Position numbers and translations under genes: made by a program. 64,000 nucleotides of DNA from Lentzea albida (GTDB lineage: Bacteria > Actinomycetota > Actinomycetes > Mycobacteriales > Pseudonocardiaceae): contig NZ_FOFV01000007.1 in NCBI RefSeq assembly GCF_900111005.1, forward strand, positions 310,001 through 374,000. Reading direction: 5' to 3'. The notes under the pieces are model-generated. The model searched no databases and was not told the origin of the DNA. It worked only from the letters and a program-made list of their open reading frames with translations. Positions 8,148 through 15,254 of the stretch are shown in pieces. Numbering within the stretch: position 1 is the stretch's first letter; every line of letters begins with the position of its first letter.

Positions 8148-8515
8148 CAGGTGGTCCGTCCGCGACCGAGCTGCCCCAGGATCTTCATACCGCGTTCGAG
8201 GTCGAGGGCCGTGCGCACGCCACCGAGCGTGAGACCCAGTTCCACCAGTGTGATCGCCACGGCCGGACGCATGCCGACGACGACCGTGTCCGCGTCGAAC
8301 AGCCGCGAGATGGACGCGATCGTGGCGAACATCCGCCCGATGAACGAGTCGACGATCTCCACCGCGGAGATGTCGATCACCACGCCGTGGGCGCCGGTCG
8401 AGCTGATCTTCTCGGCCAGGTCCTCCTGCAGCGCCAGCACGCTCTGGTCCTGCAGGTCGATCTGGATGGAGACGAGCAGGACGCCGCCGATCTTCAGAAT
8501 CGGGACGCGCTCCAT
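8147..8515 (-). CDS. rsbS: Stressosome STAS protein RsbS
   Basis: This 122-residue single STAS domain starts at ATG 8515, overlapping the rsbR stop by one base (TGATG). The sequence VVIDISAVEIVDSFIGRMF places S57 at the site that RsbT phosphorylates in RsbS (Ser59 in Bacillus subtilis, from memory). RsbS and RsbR build the stressosome core that holds RsbT until stress is sensed. The absence of any N-terminal sensor domain separates it from RsbR. Confidence 0.88.
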   Translation of the reverse strand: MERVPILKIGGVLLVSIQIDLQDQSVLALQEDLAEKISSTGAHGVVIDISAVEIVDSFIGRMFATIASISRLFDADTVVVGMRPAVAITLVELGLTLGGVRTALDLERGMKILGQLGRGRTT

Positions 8516-9363
8516 CAGCGCACCTCGCGCTGCACGACGTCGACACCGTCACGGCGCAGCGCGTACCGCAGCGCGTCGGCGAGCGAGGCCTTGGTCATGA
8601 TGTCGCCGAACTCGATGCCCAGCGCCACGATGGTCTGCGCGATCTGCGGCCGGATGCCCGAGACGATGCACTCGGCGCCCATCAACCGGGCCGCGACGAC
8701 GGTCTTCAGCAGGTGCTGCGCGACCTGCGTGTCGACGGCGAACACACCGGTGATGTCGATGATCGCGTGCTCGGACCCGGTCTCCACCAGCATCTCGAGC
8801 AGCTTCTCCATCACGACCTGGGTGCGCGCGGAATCCAGCGTGCCGACCAGCGGCACCGCGAGCACGCCCTCCCAGATCTTCACCACAGGGGTCGTGAGCT
8901 CCAGCAGCTGCTCGGACTGCTCCCGGATGATCTCCTCGCGGGCCTGCGCGTAGAACTCGAACGTCAGCAGCCCCAGCGCGTCCAGCAGCCCGGAGAACGC
9001 CATGAGCTGCCGGAAGATCTGCGGGTCCTCCTCGTTCTCGGTGAGGCCGAAGACCTCCCGCTTGAGCGAGAAGATGCTCGACGCGGTCTCCGACGGCGTG
9101 AACCCGGCCCGCACCCTGGCGCGCGAGTACTCGTCCAGGAACGACCGGATCTCACCGAACGCCGGCGAGCCCGTGTCCTTGCCGTCGCTGCCGACGAGCG
9201 GCAGCAGCACGTCGTAGAACTCCCGGAAGTCGCTTTCGAGCTCCGCCTTCGTCGCACGTCCGCGCAGCAGGGCCGCGACCGCGTCCACCCACCTGCCGAC
9301 CAGTGAGTCGGCGTTGGTCCGCAACAGCTCGGTCAGGCGCTGGGCGTGCCCTGCGTCGGTCAC
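8515..9363 (-). CDS. rsbR: Stressosome sensor RsbR (N-terminal RsbRD-like plus STAS)
   Basis: This 282-residue protein starts at GTG 9363 behind an AGGAG site. Residues 1-150 form the helical RsbR-type sensor domain (globin-like fold in relatives; no heme or flavin ligand can be assigned). Residues 157-275 are STAS, beginning TTPVVKIWEGVLAVPLVGT. T175 (LVGT) and T212 (AVDT) match the two threonines that RsbT phosphorylates in RsbRA. It is the first gene of a seven-gene chain of overlapping start and stop codons ending at 3034. An 18-bp element at 9435-9452 lies upstream in a likely promoter region. Confidence 0.88.
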   Translation of the reverse strand: MTDAGHAQRLTELLRTNADSLVGRWVDAVAALLRGRATKAELESDFREFYDVLLPLVGSDGKDTGSPAFGEIRSFLDEYSRARVRAGFTPSETASSIFSLKREVFGLTENEEDPQIFRQLMAFSGLLDALGLLTFEFYAQAREEIIREQSEQLLELTTPVVKIWEGVLAVPLVGTLDSARTQVVMEKLLEMLVETGSEHAIIDITGVFAVDTQVAQHLLKTVVAARLMGAECIVSGIRPQIAQTIVALGIEFGDIMTKASLADALRYALRRDGVDVVQREVR

Positions 9364-9434
9364 TCATGTCTCCTAGGGCGGTCGGAACGGCTGGACGAGC
9401 GACGGTACCGACCGCCGCTGTGCAGCAGGATGAT

Positions 9435-9452
9435 GCGCCGACTGCTTGACGT
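9435..9452 (-). promoter_or_regulatory. 18-bp shared upstream element, copy 2
   Basis: This is an exact copy of the element at 1589-1606 in the same orientation relative to its gene, 72 bp before the rsbR GTG. No further inverted repeat is present here, so the common part is limited to the 18 bases. Confidence 0.4.
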
Positions 9453-9609
9453 GTGCACCTGCTGGCGTCGAAGCCTACAGGCGAAGATCCGCCGGGATGA
9501 CGCAGCAGGTCGCCGCGCCGAGCTGCTGTGACACACCGCTCACGACGTGGTTCGGAACGTGGTGGGCGGGCGGCGGTCGGACGCGGGGCGAGAGGGTGGC
9601 GGGAGGGGT

Positions 9610-9661
9610 GGCGAGGTGCCTCGCCGAACGCGGGGCGGGACGGGTGGCGAGGTGCCTCGCC
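9610..9661. repeat. Two identical 16-bp palindromes 36 bp apart
   Basis: GGCGAGGTGCCTCGCC occurs at 9610-9625 and 9646-9661. Each can fold into a 6-7 bp stem. They lie 209 bp or more beyond the stop of the minus-strand membrane protein gene and could act as weak terminators or as protein sites; neither has a T run. Confidence 0.6.
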
Positions 9662-9715
9662 GGACTCGGACCACCGCACCGGCCCTCACCTCACCGCCCC
9701 CTACCGCCCACTACC

Positions 9716-9873
9716 CCACCGCTCCCGGTCCCACCGCACCTACTCCGAACGCGCCTACGCCCACCGCCCTACTCCACCGCTCCCACCCGCTCCACCGCTC
9801 CCGGTCCCACCGCACCTACCCCCACCGCGCCTACGCCCAACGACCCACCGTTCCCGGTTCCCACCGCTCCTAC
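9716..9873 (+). repeat. C-rich 28-bp direct repeats
   Basis: The pattern CCACCGCTCCCGGTCCCACC followed by GCACCTAC appears at 9716-9743 and 9792-9819, and a diverged form lies at 9845-9873. The last copy runs into the 3' end of the gene at 9870. They look like locally amplified intergenic sequence. Confidence 0.65.
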
Positions 9874-10229
9874 TTCCACCGCAGCGACACCGCGCACAAC
9901 CCCGCCCAGAACAACGCGAACGCCACCACCTTCCTGCGGGCCACCGGATCGGACAGCGTCAGCCCGAACACCAGCGCGTCCGCGGTGTCCGACGCGACCC
10001 GCGCCGCCACCGCCGTCCGCAGCGCCGGACCGGGAGGCGCGAACACCATCGCCGTCCCGATCGCCGCGTCACGAGCTCCGATGGCCCCGATCAGGGTGCG
10101 CACGGGCCGCGACACGTCACCCGTCGGAGTGGTGAGGCCGCACGGCTTCGCGAGCACCTTCGGGGCGGCGATGATCGTGCCGCTGTACGCGGCGGTGGCC
10201 GCGCCCAGCAGGCGGGTCAGCGTGAACAT
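9870..10229 (-). CDS. Small membrane protein, DUF4267-like
   Basis: This 119-residue protein starts at ATG 10229 behind the strong ribosome site GAGGAGG. Three or four hydrophobic segments are visible: residues 5-25, about 45-65 with GAIGARDAAIGTAMVF, about 68-95, and 100-116. The GARD-AAIG motif recalls the DUF4267 group of small integral membrane proteins, whose function is unknown. It is divergent from the catalase gene, with 111 bp between the starts, so the two could share a control region. The family call is by memory of one motif. Confidence 0.6.
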   Translation of the reverse strand: MFTLTRLLGAATAAYSGTIIAAPKVLAKPCGLTTPTGDVSRPVRTLIGAIGARDAAIGTAMVFAPPGPALRTAVAARVASDTADALVFGLTLSDPVARRKVVAFALFWAGLCAVSLRWK

Positions 10230-10340
10230 GGGGCCTCCTCAGCCGTTCGGGTCGGTGCCGGAGTACCCCGGGCGACCGACGCATATCCGGTGAAGTCGCG
10301 GGTACTGCCTTCTCAGACGTTGACCCCCGAGGAGGACGCA

Positions 10341-12599
10341 GTGGCAACCCACAAGCCGGGCAAGCTCGTGAAGGCGGCGCTCGAGAAGGCGGTGGACAAG
10401 GTCACCGAACTGGTGAACCCGCCGATCCCGGGCGCGCCGAACAGCGAGCCTCCGTCGCTCGAGGAGCCGACGGAACCTCGCGGGCCGCTGCCGCCCAAGC
10501 CCGACCAGGACGCGCCGGAGACGGTGTCGCCTACGGGCGCGCCCACCGGTGCCCCGAAGATCGCGAACGCCCAGCAGGGCGAGTTCCTCACCACGTCCGC
10601 CGGCGCGCGGCTGTACGACACCGACCACTCGCTGAAGGCCGGCGAACGCGGCCCGACGCTGTTGCAGGACCACCACCTGCGCGAGAAGGTCATGCACTTC
10701 GACCACGAGCGCATTCCGGAGCGCGTGGTGCACGCGCGTGGCTATGGCGCGCACGGTGTCTTCGTCGGGTACGGCACGGCGACGAACGTCTGCAAGTCCG
10801 CCTTCCTGGGCGACGGCGTGGAGACGCCCGTGTTCGTGCGGTTCTCGACCGTGCTGGGGTCGCGCGGGTCGGCCGACACCGTGCGCGACACCCGCGGGTT
10901 CGCGACGAAGTTCTACACCCAGGAGGGCAACTTCGACCTGGTGGGCAACAACATCCCGGTCTTCTTCATCCAGGACGGGATCAAGTTCCCCGACGTCATC
11001 CACGCCGGCAAGCCGCATCCGGACCGCGAGATCCCGCAGGCGCAGAGCGCGCACGACACGTTCTGGGACTTCGTCTCCACGCACACCGAGGCGACGCACC
11101 ACGTCATGTGGAACATGTCCGACCGCGGCATCCCGCGTTCCTACCGCACGATGGAGGGCTTCGGCGTCCACACGTTCCGCCTCGTCAACGCCGAGGGCGA
11201 GACGGCACTCGCCAAGTTCCACTGGAAGCCGAAGCTGGGCGTGCACTCCCTGGTGTGGGAGGAGGCGCAGATGATCAACGGCATCGACCCGGACTTCCAC
11301 CGCCGCGACCTCGCCGACGCGATCGAGTCCGGCGCGTACCCGCAGTGGGAGCTCGGCCTGCAGCTCTTCCCGGACACGCCGAAGCAGACCTTCGAGGGCA
11401 TCGACCTGCTCGACCCGACGAAGATCGTGCCCGAGGAGCTCGCGCCGGTGCAGCCGGTCGGCATGCTCACGCTCAACCGCAACACGACGAACTTCTTCGC
11501 GGAGACCGAGCAGGTCGCGTTCCACCTCGGGAACCTGGTGCCGGGCATCGACGTCACCGACGACCCGCTGTTCCAGGCGCGGCTGTTCTCCTACCTCGAC
11601 ACGCAGCTCACGAGGCTCGCCGGCCCGAACTTCAACCAGATCCCGATCAACCGCCCGCACGTGCCGGTCAACGACATGTTCCGCGACGGGTTCCACCAGC
11701 ACGCGGTGCACGGGGGCGTGGCGCCCTACCGGCCGAACACGCTCGACGGCGGCAACCCGTTCGTCGCGAAGGCGGAGGACCGGCCGTTCGTCGAGGTGGC
11801 GCAGCCGTTGCCGAGGGCGGTGAAGGTCCGGCAGTCGCCCGCGTCGTTCGCGGACCACTTCACGCAGCCGCGGCTGTTCTGGCTGAGCCTCACGCCGGTC
11901 GAGAAGGAACACGTCGTGCGCGCGTTCACCTTCGAGCTCGGCAAGTGCTACGAGCAGGCCATCAAGGAACGCCAGCTCGCCGTGCTGGCCAACGTCGACC
12001 CGACGCTGTGCGCGGAGGTGGCGAAGGGTCTCGGCCTGCCGGTGCCGAGCACCGCGGCCCGGCCGAGGAAGGTCACGCCGAGCCCCGCCCTGTCCCAGAT
12101 CGGGCAGACGTGGCCGACCGACGGGCGCATCATCGGCATCGTCGTCGACCCGGCGGACCTCGACGGCGTCCGGACCGTCCGCGAGACGATCCTGGCGGGC
12201 GGCATGGTGCCGTTGCTGATCGCGCCGACCGGCGGGCCGATCGGGGACAGCGGTCTGGTCGCCCAGCGCACGTTCCTCACCGCGCGCTCGGTCGAGTTCG
12301 ACGCGCTGCTGCTCGCGGGCAGCCCACCTCCCGGTCCGGACGCGGTGCCCGCGAGGGACGCGAAGGCCGGTGCGCCCGGTGCCGCCGTCGACCCGCGGGT
12401 GGTCCTGATGATCCAGGAGTGCTTCCGGCACGCCAAGGGCATCGGCGCCTGGGGAGCCGGCCGCGCCGCCGTGGAGGCCGCCGGGTGCACGGGTGCGGGC
12501 GTGGTGCTGGGCGACGACGCGTCGAAGGTGCTCGCCGAGGCCACCGAGCTGCTCAAGTCGCACCGGGTGTGGGACCGCTTCCCCGCGACGATCGCGTGA
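10341..12599 (+). CDS. katE: Large-subunit monofunctional catalase (clade 2, KatE/HPII type)
   Basis: This 752-residue heme catalase that converts hydrogen peroxide to water and oxygen starts at GTG 10341, five bases after AGGAGG. H131 (VVHARGYGAHG) is the distal catalytic histidine and N204 (VGNN) its partner, with the same spacing as in E. coli HPII. Y418 in RLFSYLDTQ is the proximal heme ligand. Residues of about 600-752 are the extra flavodoxin/DJ-1-like C-terminal domain that marks the large-subunit clade. The N-terminal 70 residues are Pro-rich. It is followed after 11 bp by an ankyrin gene and is likely induced in stress or stationary phase, in line with the nearby stressosome operon. 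Confidence 0.95.
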   Translation: MATHKPGKLVKAALEKAVDKVTELVNPPIPGAPNSEPPSLEEPTEPRGPLPPKPDQDAPETVSPTGAPTGAPKIANAQQGEFLTTSAGARLYDTDHSLKAGERGPTLLQDHHLREKVMHFDHERIPERVVHARGYGAHGVFVGYGTATNVCKSAFLGDGVETPVFVRFSTVLGSRGSADTVRDTRGFATKFYTQEGNFDLVGNNIPVFFIQDGIKFPDVIHAGKPHPDREIPQAQSAHDTFWDFVSTHTEATHHVMWNMSDRGIPRSYRTMEGFGVHTFRLVNAEGETALAKFHWKPKLGVHSLVWEEAQMINGIDPDFHRRDLADAIESGAYPQWELGLQLFPDTPKQTFEGIDLLDPTKIVPEELAPVQPVGMLTLNRNTTNFFAETEQVAFHLGNLVPGIDVTDDPLFQARLFSYLDTQLTRLAGPNFNQIPINRPHVPVNDMFRDGFHQHAVHGGVAPYRPNTLDGGNPFVAKAEDRPFVEVAQPLPRAVKVRQSPASFADHFTQPRLFWLSLTPVEKEHVVRAFTFELGKCYEQAIKERQLAVLANVDPTLCAEVAKGLGLPVPSTAARPRKVTPSPALSQIGQTWPTDGRIIGIVVDPADLDGVRTVRETILAGGMVPLLIAPTGGPIGDSGLVAQRTFLTARSVEFDALLLAGSPPPGPDAVPARDAKAGAPGAAVDPRVVLMIQECFRHAKGIGAWGAGRAAVEAAGCTGAGVVLGDDASKVLAEATELLKSHRVWDRFPATIA

Positions 12600-12610
12600 G
12601 GGGTCCGGCC

Positions 12611-13000
12611 GTGACGCTGACCGAGCAGGAGCTCGCGTTCCTCCAGTCGATGTTCGACCTCGCGCGCGCCGGTGACACCGACCGGCTCGCCGAGGCGGTC
12701 GACGCGGGGATCCCGGTGAACCTCACCAACTCCTCCGGCGACACCCTGCTGATCCTCGCGGCGTACCACTGCCACGAGGACACCGTGGCGGCGTTGCTGG
12801 AGCGGGGCGCCGACACGGGGCGCGTCAACGACCGGGGCCAGACGGCGCTCGGGGCGGCGGTCTTCCGCCGCTCCGAGCGGATCGCCGGGATGCTGCTGGA
12901 CGCGGGCGCGGATCCGGCGCTCGGGCCGAGGTCCGCGCTCGACGTGGCCCGGTACTTCGAGCTGACGCCGATGCTGGAGCTGCTCACCGCGCCGCGGTGA
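12611..13000 (+). CDS. Ankyrin-repeat protein, catalase partner
   Basis: This 129-residue protein starts at GTG 12611, 11 bp after the catalase stop. It holds three to four ankyrin repeats: GDTDRLAEAVDAGIPVN, SGDTLLILAAYHCHEDTVAALLERGAD, RGQTALGAAVFRRSERIAGMLLDAGAD and a final short one. There is no signal peptide. Ankyrin genes directly behind catalase genes are known, for example AnkB with KatB in Pseudomonas, where the partner supports full catalase activity; the same role is inferred here from position. Confidence 0.85.
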   Translation: MTLTEQELAFLQSMFDLARAGDTDRLAEAVDAGIPVNLTNSSGDTLLILAAYHCHEDTVAALLERGADTGRVNDRGQTALGAAVFRRSERIAGMLLDAGADPALGPRSALDVARYFELTPMLELLTAPR

Positions 13001-13012
13001 CGGCCTGGCCGT

Positions 13013-14077
13013 TCAGCGTGAGCCGGTTCCCGATCGCGCGGCCTCGGCCGCGCTCGGGAACCGGCCGTACAGCCGGTTCACGCACACGGCGACGTCCTGC
13101 CAGGTGTGCCGGGCCTGGACGCGGTCGGCCGCGGCGATCGCGCACGACGTCCTGAGCGTCTCGTCCTCCAGCACCTCCCACAGCGCCCTGGTGAGCCGCT
13201 TCGGGTCGCCCGGCGGGACCAGGAGCCCGGTGACGTCGTCGATCACGGCGTCGGTGAGCCCTCCGACAGCGGTCCCGACGACCGGTTTGCCGCACGCCAT
13301 CGCCTCGAGCACCATCGGGTTCCACGACGTGCGGTGCGGCACGCACGCCACCACGTCCGCCGAACGCAGGAACGCGGGCATGTCCCGCCGCAGCACCGGC
13401 CCCAGCAGATGCGTCCGTTCCCGCACGCCGAGCCTGTCCGCCCACCGCGCCAGTCTGTCCATGCGGCCGGGCGCCGTTCCCGCGACCACGAGTTCCGCGC
13501 CCCGCAGGCGCGGCAGGGCGGCGATCAGGTCGGCGACACCGTTGTCCGCCGACGACTCCACCGAGGTGACGATCCGGCGGAGCTTCGACCGGGTGCTCAC
13601 CGGGCCGATCGGCTGGAACAGGTCCGTGTCGACGCCGCGTGCCACCACCTCGATCCGCGAGCGGGGCACCCCGGCGGCCGCCAGGTCGAGCACCTCGTGC
13701 TCGGCGTTCGCGACGACGAGCGCGGCCTCCTTGCCCACCAGCCGCTCGACACCGTTGTGCTCGGTGGCGGCGACGCCGTGGAACGACTGCACGACAGGCA
13801 CTCCCGACCGTTGCGCCGCCAGCACGGCGGCGAGGCCGGACCGCAGGAAGTGCGCGTGCACGAGATCAGGTCTCGTGCGGTCCCACCGCGCCCGCAGGGC
13901 GTCGACGAAGGCACCCAGCCGCAGGTCCGCACCGGCGCCTCGCGGCGTCGTCCCCGCCTCTTCCGGGCCGTGCAGGTGCACGTCGTGCCCGAGTCCTCTC
14001 AGCGCCTGGGCGAGGCTCGCGGCGTGCGACCCTCCCCAGCCGGGTAAGTCTTCCGCCAACACCATCGCGATCTTCAT
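13013..14077 (-). CDS. GT4-family glycosyltransferase
   Basis: This 354-residue GT-B enzyme starts at ATG 14077 (MKIAMVLAEDLPGWGGSHA) behind AAGAGG. The N-terminal domain has the glycine-rich donor loop WGGSH and HAHFLRSG. The C-terminal Rossmann domain has VVARGVDTDLFQP and the EX7E-region sequence SWNPMVLEAMACGKPVVGT, typical of retaining GT4 transferases that use nucleotide sugars. The acceptor is unknown. It is transcribed toward the catalase-ankyrin pair, and its last codons encode one long imperfect hairpin (13023-13064). There is no sign that it belongs to the peptide cluster. Confidence 0.85.
   Translation of the reverse strand: MKIAMVLAEDLPGWGGSHAASLAQALRGLGHDVHLHGPEEAGTTPRGAGADLRLGAFVDALRARWDRTRPDLVHAHFLRSGLAAVLAAQRSGVPVVQSFHGVAATEHNGVERLVGKEAALVVANAEHEVLDLAAAGVPRSRIEVVARGVDTDLFQPIGPVSTRSKLRRIVTSVESSADNGVADLIAALPRLRGAELVVAGTAPGRMDRLARWADRLGVRERTHLLGPVLRRDMPAFLRSADVVACVPHRTSWNPMVLEAMACGKPVVGTAVGGLTDAVIDDVTGLLVPPGDPKRLTRALWEVLEDETLRTSCAIAAADRVQARHTWQDVAVCVNRLYGRFPSAAEAARSGTGSR
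13023..13064. terminator. Long hairpin at the convergent ankyrin/glycosyltransferase junction
   Basis: Arms CCGGTTCCCGA (13023-13033) and TCGGGAACCGG (13054-13064) pair over 11 bp. GCGCGGCC and GGCCGCGC then add 8 bp after a 2-base bulge, leaving a tiny loop. It begins 23 bp after the ankyrin stop and lies inside the last codons of the glycosyltransferase gene. Confidence 0.65.
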
Positions 14078-14107
14078 CGAACCTCTTCCGTCGGGGAGCA
14101 CAGCGCA

Positions 14108-14141
14108 CCCTCCGTCCGCGGGGTGCGGCTGTGACGGAGGG
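14108..14141. repeat. Inverted repeat between the glycosyltransferase and MarR genes
   Basis: CCCTCCGTC (14108-14116) and GACGGAGGG (14133-14141) are perfect inverted arms 16 bp apart. They sit 31 bp before the glycosyltransferase start and 86 bp beyond the MarR stop on the same strand. A terminator for the MarR gene or an operator for the glycosyltransferase are both possible. Confidence 0.5.
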
Positions 14142-14226
14142 CTGCGGCTCAACCCGATTCCGACCGTAGCCCAGGCGGGCGACGTCCGCAGTTCGCGTGG
14201 AGTCCGGGCGGCCGGTCCGATGTCCG

Positions 14227-14655
14227 CTACCGCCGCTCGTTCAGGATCCGCGTCTGCTCGCGCAGCACGGCGATCGTGCGCGCCACCCAGTCTCCGATCA
14301 CCGCCTGCTCGGCGGGCGTGTAGCGGTCCGTCAGCTCGGCCATGGCCTTGGCGAGGCCGGAGAAGGCGTCGCCGAACGCGCCGGGCACCGCGGTGATCAC
14401 CAGCCGGCGGCGGTCCTGCGGGTCCGGTTCGCGCCGGGCGAGCCCCGCCCGTGCGAGGCGGTCGACCACGCCCGTGACCGCACCGGGGGTCAGGCCGATC
14501 TCCTTGGCCAGCTCCCCCGCGGAGACCGATCCGGCGCCCATGATCACGGCGAGCGCGCGCTGGTCCACGGCCGTCACGCCGAGGGTCGCGCCGACGGCCT
14601 CGTGGAACGCGACCACGGCGGTGCTGAGCTCGCGTCCGGCATCTCGATCTTCCAC
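14227..14655 (-). CDS. MarR-family transcriptional regulator
   Basis: This 142-residue winged-helix regulator starts at GTG 14655. The recognition region is SAGELAKEIGLTPGAVTGVVDRLARAGLARR, followed by the wing DPQDRRRLVITAV. Flanking helices form the usual dimer interface. It is divergent from a four-helix membrane protein gene, and two perfect TTCAGT-N2-ACTGAA palindromes lie between the two starts, so it probably represses itself and the neighbour until a ligand binds. The ligand is unknown. Confidence 0.88.
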   Translation of the reverse strand: MEDRDAGRELSTAVVAFHEAVGATLGVTAVDQRALAVIMGAGSVSAGELAKEIGLTPGAVTGVVDRLARAGLARREPDPQDRRRLVITAVPGAFGDAFSGLAKAMAELTDRYTPAEQAVIGDWVARTIAVLREQTRILNERR

Positions 14656-14680
14656 GTCGTCACTTTACCTCGCACGACAT

Positions 14681-14694
14681 TTCAGTACACTGAA
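14681..14694. promoter_or_regulatory. Operator palindrome 1, likely MarR site
   Basis: TTCAGTACACTGAA is a perfect 6-2-6 palindrome, 26 bp before the MarR start. It shares both arms exactly with the site at 14703-14716. The centres are 22 bp apart, two helical turns, so two dimers could bind on the same face. Confidence 0.75.
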
Positions 14695-14702
14695 CTAAAT
14701 TG

Positions 14703-14716
14703 TTCAGTCGACTGAA
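14703..14716. promoter_or_regulatory. Operator palindrome 2, likely MarR site
   Basis: TTCAGTCGACTGAA is a perfect 6-2-6 palindrome and differs from the first site only in the two central bases. The 8 bp between the sites are AT-rich (CTAAATTG) and may belong to a promoter that the bound regulator would cover. Confidence 0.75.
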
Positions 14717-14741
14717 GTTATCAGGGGGAACCGTAAGCGAG

Positions 14742-15254
14742 TTGAAGCTGGCATGGGAAGTGCCGAAGTGGACCTGGCGCTGCTACACCCGGCACCTGCC
14801 GCTGGTGGTCGGGCTGTCGTTGATCGCCTCGGTCCAGCGGCTGGTCGTCGTGAACTGGACGGGTGAGATCCCCCCGGCCGTCGCGACGGCGTCCGAGGTC
14901 GTGGTGATGGCGGCGCGCGTCCTGCTCGTGGTGCTGGTGTGGCGGATCGCCGTGGCCGGGAGGCGGCTGCGCTCGGGTCGCGACTTCGCGCGGCGGCACT
15001 GGCGCAGCCTGGTGTGGCAGGTCGTCTTCCTGAGCGCGGCGTTCGCCGTGTTCGAGGTGCTCGCCGAGCACGTGGTGTCGGCGTTGCTGCCGCCGTCGGC
15101 CAGGCAGACCTACCTGGCCGTGCTGCTGTTCGTGAAGAACCCGACGGTCATCGCTCTGACGTTCCTGTGGTGGATCGGCGTGCTCCGCCAGGTGTTCACC
15201 GAGGAGGTCGGCGCGGCCGTCACGTCAGGTCCGCCAGCCGTTCCACGTCGGTGA
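14742..15254 (+). CDS. Four-helix membrane protein of unknown function
   Basis: This protein of about 170 residues has four hydrophobic segments: roughly LPLVVGLSLIASVQRLVVV, VVVMAARVLLVVLVWRIAVA, LVWQVVFLSAAFAVFEVLA and PTVIALTFLWWIGVLRQVF. No family is recognised. The start is uncertain: TTG 14742 follows AGGGGGAA by 11 bases, and the frame remains open to 14700 inside the operators. It is divergent from the MarR gene and therefore its likely target. Its 3' end overlaps the convergent trkA gene by 35 bp. Confidence 0.6.
   Translation: MKLAWEVPKWTWRCYTRHLPLVVGLSLIASVQRLVVVNWTGEIPPAVATASEVVVMAARVLLVVLVWRIAVAGRRLRSGRDFARRHWRSLVWQVVFLSAAFAVFEVLAEHVVSALLPPSARQTYLAVLLFVKNPTVIALTFLWWIGVLRQVFTEEVGAAVTSGPPAVPRR

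Larger units (their letters stand above)
9364..9869. other. 506-bp gene-free region rich in short repeats
   Basis: No credible gene is present. Forward reading frames across 9650-9880 give only Pro/Thr/Ala low-complexity sequence from a C-rich strand. The stretch holds the rsbR leader with the 18-bp shared element (9435-9452), two identical palindromes (9610-9661) and three copies of a C-rich 28-bp repeat (9716-9873). It separates the rsbR promoter from the end of the small membrane protein gene at 9870. Confidence 0.7.

Noticed and set aside
9446..10135. Pro/Thr-rich forward frame that could look like a cell-wall protein
   Set aside because: It has no signal peptide or anchor, it is produced by the C-rich repeats, and it overlaps the antisense membrane protein gene with a strong ribosome site.
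10241..10340. Possible SigB-type promoter (GGGTAC at 10300) for katE
   Set aside because: No GTTT-like -35 element is found at a suitable distance, and the hexamer alone is too common in GC-rich DNA.
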